Source: Candidatus Omnitrophota bacterium (GTDB lineage: Bacteria; Omnitrophota; Koll11; VGKN01). Taken from it: 20,392 nucleotides of DNA. Made by a program: the position numbers and the translations under genes. Below the pieces are notes generated by a model, which did not search any database, was not told where the DNA came from, and was given only the letters and a program-made list of their open reading frames with translations. Below are positions 1 to 5,849 of this stretch, piece by piece. Where the stretch lies: contig VGKN01000003.1 in the NCBI GenBank assembly GCA_016867055.1, forward strand, positions 1 to 20,392, given 5' to 3'. Numbering within the stretch: position 1 is the stretch's first letter; each line of letters opens with the position of its first letter.

Positions 1-637
1 CATCTATTGCCATCTTGAGTTGTTTTTTGGGCTCGTCTGGAAATTCAAAACCCTTTTTCTCTTTTACCAGTTTTTTAAATCTTATAACAATGTCTTTTAG
101 CGCTTCTCTATCAAGGTCTGTATCTAATTTCACCTTTAAAGTATGCTTCTTCTCCTCAATTAACTTCTCAAAAAGTTCATGCTCAACGCCCAAGACCACA
201 TCAGAGAACATCTGGATAAAACGTCTGTATGAGTCATATGCAAATCTTTCATTCTTAGACCTATTTATAAGCCCTTTTACTGTTTTGTCATTTAATCCTA
301 GATTTAACACTGTATCCATCATACCCGGCATTGATATTGCAGCCCCAGAACGCACAGAGACCAAAAGGGGATTATCCTCGGCTCCAAATGTCTTACCTAA
401 ACTCTTCTCAAGTTTTTTTAGATTTTCCTCAATCTCTTCCATTAACCCTTCTGGATACTGTTCATTGTTGTTGTAATAATGAATGCAGGCCTCTGTGGAT
501 ATTGTAAAACCAGGTGGGACCGGTATGCCCAGATTCGTCATCTCTGCAAGATTTGCGCCCTTTCCGCCCAGCAGATTTTTCATCTGCGCAGTTCCCTCTG
601 CTTTTCCCTCGCCAAAGAAGTACACATACTTAGCCAT
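1..637 (-). CDS. ppdK: Pyruvate, phosphate dikinase, N-terminal part (gene runs off the left edge)
   Basis: Pyruvate phosphate dikinase interconverts pyruvate, ATP and Pi with PEP, AMP and PPi in the cytoplasm and acts in glycolysis or gluconeogenesis. About 212 codons are visible. The start MAKYVYFFGEGKAEG is followed by GGKGANLAEM and PVPPGFTIST, then the nucleotide-binding segment SVRSGAAISMPGMMDTVLNL, all typical of the ATP-grasp N-terminal domain. The ATG at 635-637 has a near-perfect Shine-Dalgarno, AAGGAGGT at 647-654, nine bases upstream, so the start is secure. The central phosphohistidine and C-terminal PEP domains lie outside the window. The gene follows glyS after a 76-base gap holding a nested inverted repeat. 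In some Firmicutes a PPDK regulator gene sits between glyS and ppdK, but none is present here. PEP synthase is a less likely reading because GAAISMPGMMDTVLNLG is PPDK-like. Confidence 0.95.
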   Translation of the reverse strand, partial: MAKYVYFFGEGKAEGTAQMKNLLGGKGANLAEMTNLGIPVPPGFTISTEACIHYYNNNEQYPEGLMEEIEENLKKLEKSLGKTFGAEDNPLLVSVRSGAAISMPGMMDTVLNLGLNDKTVKGLINRSKNERFAYDSYRRFIQMFSDVVLGVEHELFEKLIEEKKHTLKVKLDTDLDREALKDIVIRFKKLVKEKKGFEFPDEPKKQLKMAID

Positions 638-664
638 TTTTAATTAACCTCCTTTAATGAGCAT

Positions 665-711
665 ACGACTTATGCCTGCCGTCGGGCAGGGAGCGAAGCA
701 ACATAAGTCGT
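665..711. repeat. Nested inverted repeat between glyS and ppdK
   Basis: Outer arms ACGACTTATG (665-674) and CATAAGTCGT (702-711) are perfect complements. An inner stem CCTGCC (675-680) pairs with GGCAGG (685-690) around a GTCG loop. The element starts three bases after the glyS stop. There is no T-run on the transcribed strand, so it is not a canonical intrinsic terminator. Its GC-rich core differs from the AT-rich surroundings, which suggests a small palindromic repeat element. Confidence 0.7.
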
Positions 712-713
712 CC

Positions 714-2822
714 TTAGTTAGAGTCGCTACTCTGTTTGTGCGAATTTGACCTTACCAGCCTTGACAAATCCGCTACCTTATCAGTATATAGCATATTTAT
801 CTCTTTGAGCAATGCCATCCGATTCAATCTTATCTTCTGGTCGTCCACATTCACCCTTACCTTGTCAAAAAATGTGTTGATCGGTCTTAAGAAAATTGAC
901 GAATAAGCCGTAGTAAATTTGTCATATTGCCTTGCCTTTAAAAAGTTATGCGCTTCTTTCTTAAAGTTAAGGAGAAGATTATAAAGATTGCTTTCCTCAT
1001 CTTCTTTAAAAAATGTTTTATCTATCTCTGGAAGGCTAACATTGCCCTGCCTTAGAATATTGCTTGTCCTTTCAATGATTACCCTTGCCTCCTCCAGGTC
1101 CTTCTTTAAATTACTCAGGTCTAAGATTCTTTTTCTTACATCAGAGAGGTTATCAAAATCCTTTATCAAGATTGCATCGAGCAGATCCTTTTTAACATCT
1201 AAAAAAATTGTGTAAAATCTTTCTTTTAAAAAATCTTTCAGTCTCTGATTAAGTAAAACTTTATCAAAAGAAATTTTTTTATCCAGTGATTTTATACTTT
1301 CATTTAGCAGTTTGTCAAGGGATAATCTAAACTCAGTATCTAAATTAAACCAAATTAGAATAAATCCATTAGCATTCCTTCTTAGCCCATATGGATCCTC
1401 GCTTCCGGTGGGCTGTATACCGATAGCAAGATGAGACATTAGATTATCAAACTTATCTGCTAAAGCCAAAACCTTGCCCATAGCACTTTCAGGAAGAACA
1501 TCTCCTGCCTGCCGTGGAAGATAATGCTCATATATAGTCTGACTTATCTGGTTCTCATACCCCTCCTTGGATGCATATGCGCTTCCCACAATGCCCTGAA
1601 GGTCTGGAAATTCCCTTACCATTGAAGTGGTTAAATCAACCTTGGATAACAAAACCGCTGTATTTAATTTTTCTTTTAACTTGGCATCAATATTTAGTTC
1701 GGTTGCAACAAAGCCAGAAAGAATTCTTAATCTTTCTATCTTATCAAAAAAAGTGCCCACCTCTTTGTGAAATATAATATTTTTTAACAATTTTATCCTA
1801 TCTATTAGTTTTATCTTAAAATCCTCTTTTAGAAAAAATGTAGCATCTTTTAACTTTGCATTCAGTATTCCTTCATAGTGTCTTTTTACCGCATCCAATT
1901 TTTTTGGTTTTCCGTTTGCCACTGCAATAAATCTTGGCATAAGTTTCCCATTTTTATCAGAGATAGCCAATATCCTCTGATTTTTTGTCATTGTATGAAC
2001 TATAATCTCTTTTGGCAGGCCAGCGTAATCCTTATCAAAATCCCCAACAAACACACTTGGATATTCCACAAGGTATTTTATACTGTCAAGGAGTTGCGCA
2101 TTTTCTACGTTTACACCCTTTATCTTCTTATCTATCTCTTTTAAAATTCTCTCTTTTCTCTTCTCGGAGTCCAAAATCACAAAACTATTTTTAAGCACCT
2201 TAAAATAATCCATTGCATCCTTTACCTTAAAAGGACCTGGCATAAGAAATCTATGGCCATAGGTTAGGTTATTACTTCTTAGACTACCTATATCAAAAGG
2301 TATAACCATATTTCCATGCAAAGCCAGAATCCACCTTATAGGCCTTGCAAATCGGATAAGGGAAGAATCCCATATCATACTCTTTGGAAAGTCAATCCTT
2401 AAAATTAAGTCGGGCAATATATTTTTTAATATTTCCTTGGCAGGTTTTGGTTTTTCAGTGATACTTCCACAAATATATTTTTTACCATTTTCTTCTGTTA
2501 TAGTTAAATCCGCTTGTTTTAAATTAAACCGCCTCATAAAACCGGTTAGTTTCTCAGTCGGTTTACCATTTGCATCATAACAAATTTCTAAAGAAGGTCC
2601 GCGTTTAGTTTGTTTCTTTACAAGTTGCTTTCTAGATAGGTCTTTTACAAATAACACAAGCCTTCTGGGCGTGGTAAATGTCTCAAGAGAGTTATATTCA
2701 AGAAAATTCTCCTCAAATATCCTCTTTGAACTTGCCCTTAAATTCCCTAAAGCAGCCTCAATATACCCAGAGGGTATCTCCTCTGTTCCTATCTCCAATA
2801 TTAAATTAGGGACACTTCCCAT
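714..2822 (-). CDS. glyS: Glycyl-tRNA synthetase beta subunit
   Basis: Beta subunit of the tetrameric bacterial GlyRS, which with GlyQ attaches glycine to tRNA-Gly. The 702 residues match the usual length of about 690. The N-terminus has the family signature LILEIGTEEIPSGY, the middle has EHYLPRQAGDVLPESAMGK and ALADKFDNLMSHLAIG, followed by PTGSEDPYGLRRNANGFI, and the C-terminal third is the helical anticodon-binding region. The ATG at 2820-2822 has only a weak AGG about seven bases upstream. The start codon and residues MGSVPN are encoded by a copy of a palindromic dispersed repeat also present twice near 17 kb. No better start exists before the conserved block, so the repeat seems to have become coding. 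It lies downstream of glyQ across an 84-base spacer. Confidence 0.97.
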   Translation of the reverse strand: MGSVPNLILEIGTEEIPSGYIEAALGNLRASSKRIFEENFLEYNSLETFTTPRRLVLFVKDLSRKQLVKKQTKRGPSLEICYDANGKPTEKLTGFMRRFNLKQADLTITEENGKKYICGSITEKPKPAKEILKNILPDLILRIDFPKSMIWDSSLIRFARPIRWILALHGNMVIPFDIGSLRSNNLTYGHRFLMPGPFKVKDAMDYFKVLKNSFVILDSEKRKERILKEIDKKIKGVNVENAQLLDSIKYLVEYPSVFVGDFDKDYAGLPKEIIVHTMTKNQRILAISDKNGKLMPRFIAVANGKPKKLDAVKRHYEGILNAKLKDATFFLKEDFKIKLIDRIKLLKNIIFHKEVGTFFDKIERLRILSGFVATELNIDAKLKEKLNTAVLLSKVDLTTSMVREFPDLQGIVGSAYASKEGYENQISQTIYEHYLPRQAGDVLPESAMGKVLALADKFDNLMSHLAIGIQPTGSEDPYGLRRNANGFILIWFNLDTEFRLSLDKLLNESIKSLDKKISFDKVLLNQRLKDFLKERFYTIFLDVKKDLLDAILIKDFDNLSDVRKRILDLSNLKKDLEEARVIIERTSNILRQGNVSLPEIDKTFFKEDEESNLYNLLLNFKKEAHNFLKARQYDKFTTAYSSIFLRPINTFFDKVRVNVDDQKIRLNRMALLKEINMLYTDKVADLSRLVRSNSHKQSSDSN
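2803..2822 (-). repeat. Palindromic dispersed repeat, copy A, overlapping the glyS start
   Basis: The 20 bases 2803-2822 are identical to 16867-16886 and 17103-17122. The core on the minus strand is GGGAAGTGTCCC, a four-base GGGA/TCCC stem with an AGTG loop, extended by flanking A/T-rich arms. In this copy the repeat begins with the ATG of glyS. Identity is seen directly; calling it a mobile or REP-like element is inference. Confidence 0.8.
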
Positions 2823-2827
2823 ATTTT

Positions 2828-2862
2828 AACCTATAACTTATCACCTATAGCTTATAACTGTT
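2828..2862. repeat. Degenerate heptamer array in the glyQ/glyS spacer
   Basis: Five consecutive units of seven bases fit the pattern MRCYTAT on the plus strand, beginning AACCTAT, AACTTAT, CACCTAT and AGCTTAT, with a diverged last unit. The array fills about half of the 84-base spacer and ends near the weak ribosome-binding site of glyS. Confidence 0.7.
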
Positions 2863-2892
2863 TTTGGGCCATATCTCATTTAATTCTTTTGC

Positions 2893-2916
2893 CCTCAACC
2901 TTAGCTTCAACCTTTC
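2893..2916. repeat. Hexamer-like tract at the glyQ stop
   Basis: On the transcribed strand two GGTTGA units, at 2907-2912 and 2895-2900, are separated by AGCTAA. The TGA of the first GGTTGA is the glyQ stop codon. The unit matches the GGYTRA hexamers of the larger hairpins in this window, but no clear second arm is seen here. Confidence 0.5.
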
Positions 2917-3755
2917 TCCTTATATTCTAAATACCCCTCTGCGCAGCCGCGGGCTAAGTTTCTAACGCGGGCAATGTAAGACTGGCGCTCTAAGGGACTT
3001 AGGACTCCCCTTGCGTCAAGCATATTAAATATGTGGGAGGTCTTAAGCATAATATCATAAGCAGGTAGAAATAGTTTCTCTTTAATAAGTTTTTTGGATT
3101 CCTTCTCATACGCTTCAAATGAATCAAGATAGGTTTTTATATCAGAATTTTCAAAATTGTATTTTGAAAATTGAACTTCATCCTGTCTGTGTATATCTCC
3201 ATAGGAAACATTCTTATTCCAGGAGAGTTTAAACAAATCAAATGTTCCTTGTATAAACATTGCAATCCGCTCAAGCCCATAGGTGAGCTCAACGGAAATG
3301 GTTTTGAGGTCTAATGTTGCAATCTGCTGAAAATAGGTAAACTGGGTAACCTCTAATGAATCCAGCCACACCTCCCAGCCAAGCCCTGTGGCACCGAGCG
3401 TTGGGGATTCCCAGTCATCCTCAATAAACCTTACATCGTAGTCCTTTAATTTTATACCTAAATTTTCAAGGCTTTCTAAGTAGAGTTTTTGTATATCGTC
3501 TGGTGCAGGCTTAATTACAACCTGATACTGATAATAGCGCTGAGTCCTTAAAGGGTTATCCGCATATCTTCCATCAGTAGGCCTTCGGGAGGGCTGAACA
3601 AAGGCAACCCTCCAAGGTTTCTCATCAAGGGCTCTAAAAAAGGTTAAGGGATGAAATGTGCCTGCACCTACTTCTACATCATATGGCTGAACAATCAGGC
3701 AACCCTTGGAAGCCCAGTATTTATTTAGTTTTTCTATAATTTCCTGGAAATCCAT
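2907..3755 (-). CDS. glyQ: Glycyl-tRNA synthetase alpha subunit
   Basis: Alpha subunit of tetrameric GlyRS, carrying the class II catalytic core that activates glycine. The 282 residues fit the family length of about 290-300. Visible family signatures are CLIVQPYDVEVGAGTFHP near residue 20, RRPTDGRYADNPLRTQRYYQ near 57-76, and LGWEVWLDSLEVTQFTYFQQ in the middle, followed by ELTYGLERIAMFIQG. The ATG at 3753-3755 opens the canonical MDFQEIIEKLNKYW start. No Shine-Dalgarno is visible, so translation may depend on coupling or on the AT-rich leader. It precedes glyS, as in most bacteria with this enzyme. The short spacer to recO leaves no room for a T-box leader, the usual glyQS control in Firmicutes. 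Confidence 0.97.
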   Translation of the reverse strand: MDFQEIIEKLNKYWASKGCLIVQPYDVEVGAGTFHPLTFFRALDEKPWRVAFVQPSRRPTDGRYADNPLRTQRYYQYQVVIKPAPDDIQKLYLESLENLGIKLKDYDVRFIEDDWESPTLGATGLGWEVWLDSLEVTQFTYFQQIATLDLKTISVELTYGLERIAMFIQGTFDLFKLSWNKNVSYGDIHRQDEVQFSKYNFENSDIKTYLDSFEAYEKESKKLIKEKLFLPAYDIMLKTSHIFNMLDARGVLSPLERQSYIARVRNLARGCAEGYLEYKEKG

Positions 3756-3777
3756 TATTATAAGACAGTAGGAAATA

Positions 3778-3812
3778 TTTCTCGTTACTCGCTACTTGCC
3801 TTCCTCTCTACT
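3778..3812. repeat. Degenerate heptamer array in the recO/glyQ spacer
   Basis: Five seven-base units (first three TTTCTCG, TTACTCG, CTACTTG; the last two are more diverged) fill most of the 59-base spacer. The consensus differs from the other arrays in the window while the period is the same. No reverse-complement arm is obvious. Confidence 0.55.
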
Positions 3813-3814
3813 TT

Positions 3815-4564
3815 CTAATGCACCTTGTTTAAAAAATCAAGGCTCTTTAAGTTCCTGTCAATATGAAACTTAAAAATTTCATTCAGCATCCCATCCAATT
3901 CATTCTGGACGCCCTCATTTATATCAAAACGCATTTTCTCTTTGGGCGTTATATTAGAGAGACTCTCCATCGTACCCAGAACTCCCTCAGAAATCTTAAT
4001 CCCTGAAGGCTCATCATCCGCACAGTTCTTACAGAGCGCACCCCCTAGTAAAATCGAAAAGAATAAATTCTTGGATGCGCTTTCAGTTTTACAGACACAG
4101 CATCTCTTTAGGTCAGGTAAGATACCACTTAAGTGCAATAACTTAATCTGAAATATTATTGAGATTATCTGTGGATTCATATTGTCCTTTAAAGACTTTA
4201 AGGACCACAAAAGAATATCAAAAATTTGAGGGCTAGGATCCTGAGGGCTGGATAAACTATCAACCAACTCAATAAAATAACTTGCGATAGCGATACCTGC
4301 AATATCTGTTCTAATGGAATCAAACCTGTCGAGAAGCTGACACTGAGTAAGTTTATTAATATCAGAGTGTCTTGATTCATAAAAAACAATATGGTTATAA
4401 CTAAAGATTGCGAGGTCCCCTGTTATATTTGTTTTATTTCGCTTTGCACCTTTTATAATACTTTTCACCTTTCCAAAATCTCTCGTAAAAAAATCTACCA
4501 GCAAAGAACTTTCACTGTAATCCCTCTTTTTTAATACTATGGCTTCAGTCTGAACTATTGACAT
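3815..4564 (-). CDS. recO: DNA repair protein RecO
   Basis: RecO works with RecF and RecR to load RecA on SSB-coated single-stranded DNA in recombinational repair, and anneals complementary strands. The 249 residues match the family. The N-terminal OB fold starts MSIVQTEAIVLKKRDYSESS and includes VDFFTRDFGKVKSIIKGAKR. A helical middle region follows, then a four-cysteine zinc site with C155-x2-C158 and C178-x2-C181, and a helical C-terminus. The ATG at 4562-4564 is the natural OB-fold start, although only a distant GGA precedes it. In Firmicutes recO follows era in the same operon. Here it follows the dgkA-PAP2 gene across a 120-base period-7 hairpin, with no era or cdd between them. Confidence 0.95.
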   Translation of the reverse strand: MSIVQTEAIVLKKRDYSESSLLVDFFTRDFGKVKSIIKGAKRNKTNITGDLAIFSYNHIVFYESRHSDINKLTQCQLLDRFDSIRTDIAGIAIASYFIELVDSLSSPQDPSPQIFDILLWSLKSLKDNMNPQIISIIFQIKLLHLSGILPDLKRCCVCKTESASKNLFFSILLGGALCKNCADDEPSGIKISEGVLGTMESLSNITPKEKMRFDINEGVQNELDGMLNEIFKFHIDRNLKSLDFLNKVH

Positions 4565-4578
4565 AGATAATTTTTAAT

Positions 4579-4686
4579 CCAAAAATTAAAATGCAAAAAT
4601 CAAAATTACATACCAAAAATCAAAAATTTCTGGACATTTTGGATTTTGCAGTGCCATTTTGATATTTGATTTGTTATTTGCATTTC
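4579..4686. repeat. Period-7 AT-rich inverted repeat between dgkA-PAP2 and recO
   Basis: Left arm 4579-4627 reads as seven units of seven bases on an A-rich pattern (GCAAAAA, TCAAAAT, CAAAAAT and similar). Right arm 4645-4686 reads as six T-rich units (TTGATAT, TTGATTT, GTTATTT and similar). The arms are imperfect reverse complements, for example AAATGCAAA at the left against TTTGCATTT at 4677-4685. The right arm runs into the stop codon of the dgkA-PAP2 gene. It fills the whole 120-base spacer. Confidence 0.65.
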
Positions 4687-5383
4687 ACTTTAGAAACTGA
4701 AATATCAGCGTGGTTAGAAAAATCCCAAGCAGCCCACCGGTGGCAACCTCCCATATAGTATGAACTGCTTTTTTGACTCTACTCTGGGCTATCAAAAAGG
4801 CTAATATGAACACCAGTGATATAACGATAATATTTGAGGTAAGGAATGCAATTATTGTCCATATAGAAAATGCAACTGCGCTATGGCCGCTTGGCATACC
4901 ACCTCTTAAAGGGGTTCCCTTATGAAATATAGCCTTTCCAATTATCACCAAACATAAAAGTACAACAAGACAAAGAAAACTCATATGCCAGGAAGACTGT
5001 CTTAACCTCGTAACCCCAAGTTCTATTTTAGGCTCAACCCTATTTATGAATATAATGTATCCTACTATTATGGCGTTTATAGAACTAACCAATACCGCCC
5101 CTGCGCTTATATCCTTTATTATCCTAGCCAACGGATGAAACGTTTTTTTAACCATATCAATAGATAACTCAATAGAGGTATTTATCATCTCGGTAAGCAA
5201 TACCAAGACTATTGAGGTAGTCAAAAAAATCAACTCCGTCTTTGACACGTTTAAGAAAATGCTTAAAGAGATTATCAACACAGCAATAATAAGATGGAGT
5301 CTCATATTACGTTGCGTTTTTATAACGTATATAAGACCTTCTATGGCAAAATTTAAACTCTCAATAAGGTTTCTAGATACCAT
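4685..5383 (-). CDS. Fusion of diacylglycerol/undecaprenol kinase (DgkA) and PAP2 phosphatase
   Basis: Predicted multipass membrane protein of 232 residues with two enzyme domains. Residues 1-115 are a DgkA-type lipid kinase with EMINTSIELSID (65-76) and KDISAGAV (90-97), the family's metal and substrate motifs. Residues 150-232 are a PAP2 phosphatase with K150, the PSGHS motif at 164-168, and SR (201-202) leading to H208 and E212. In most PAP2 proteins the last acidic residue is Asp. The pairing suggests phosphorylation of undecaprenol or diacylglycerol plus dephosphorylation of a lipid phosphate in envelope carrier-lipid recycling; the exact substrate is inference. ATG at 5381-5383 overlaps the ybeY end by 11 bases and has AAAGGAA just upstream, so the two genes are probably translationally coupled. 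Confidence 0.92.
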   Translation of the reverse strand: MVSRNLIESLNFAIEGLIYVIKTQRNMRLHLIIAVLIISLSIFLNVSKTELIFLTTSIVLVLLTEMINTSIELSIDMVKKTFHPLARIIKDISAGAVLVSSINAIIVGYIIFINRVEPKIELGVTRLRQSSWHMSFLCLVVLLCLVIIGKAIFHKGTPLRGGMPSGHSAVAFSIWTIIAFLTSNIIVISLVFILAFLIAQSRVKKAVHTIWEVATGGLLGIFLTTLIFQFLK

Positions 5384-5849
5384 ATTCCTTTAAAATATCC
5401 TCCTGTCTTTTGCACATCCTATTATACAATCTCTTGGTCCTATCCTCATAACCTATAAGATGTAATATTCCATGTACAGCATAGAGACATAATTCATTGG
5501 TCACTAATCTTTTTAAATTAAATCCCTTCAAAAGAATCCCCGGATGTTTTTTAAAAAGGCTATCTACCCGTTCCCTTGCGATATCCGCGCAGATATACAC
5601 ATCGCCGAGAAAATTTTCGCTTCCGTTTTCGCCAAATGGACTTTTTAATTCAAATGCCAGGACATCGGTAGGAGTATTTCTCTTCCTAAATTCAGAGTTC
5701 AATTTTCTTATATAATTGCTATTTACTACAATTATATTAATGCTAACCTTTTTATAGCCTTCTAAATCCAAGGTTTTCTTGGATATATCCAGTATTTTTT
5801 TTGGATAGAAATCCACTCTATGCTGTAGATTTGTCAGTCTCACTTTCAA
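5373..5849 (-). CDS. ybeY: Endoribonuclease YbeY (16S rRNA maturation)
   Basis: Single-strand-specific metallo-endoribonuclease needed for 16S rRNA 3'-end maturation and ribosome quality control. NTPTDVLAFE and GDVYI are family signatures, and the zinc motif reads HGILHLIGYED, in which Asp takes the position usually held by the third His ligand. The frame stays open back to a TTG at 5891, but that start has poor spacing and overlaps pgpH by 74 bases. I chose TTG at 5847-5849, with GAGAG six bases upstream, just before the usual first strand VRLTNLQ; this gives 158 residues. GTG at 5841-5843 or 5814-5816 are alternatives. The gene overlaps the end of pgpH and the start of dgkA-PAP2, as expected in this conserved operon. 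The function is secure; the start is not. Confidence 0.9.
   Translation of the reverse strand: MKVRLTNLQHRVDFYPKKILDISKKTLDLEGYKKVSINIIVVNSNYIRKLNSEFRKRNTPTDVLAFELKSPFGENGSENFLGDVYICADIARERVDSLFKKHPGILLKGFNLKRLVTNELCLYAVHGILHLIGYEDRTKRLYNRMCKRQEDILKEYGI

Noticed and set aside
15..476. Plus-strand open frame of 153 codons
   Set aside because: Antisense shadow of ppdK, whose minus-strand translation is clearly conserved; the plus-strand product is Ser/Phe-rich and resembles no family. The same holds for all other plus-strand frames opposite genes.
3756..3814. T-box leader before glyQ
   Set aside because: The spacer is only 59 bases and is filled by a heptamer array, with no T-box conserved sequence or terminator.
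4198..4389. 63-codon minus-strand frame within recO
   Set aside because: Alternative frame inside a conserved gene, hydrophobic by chance.
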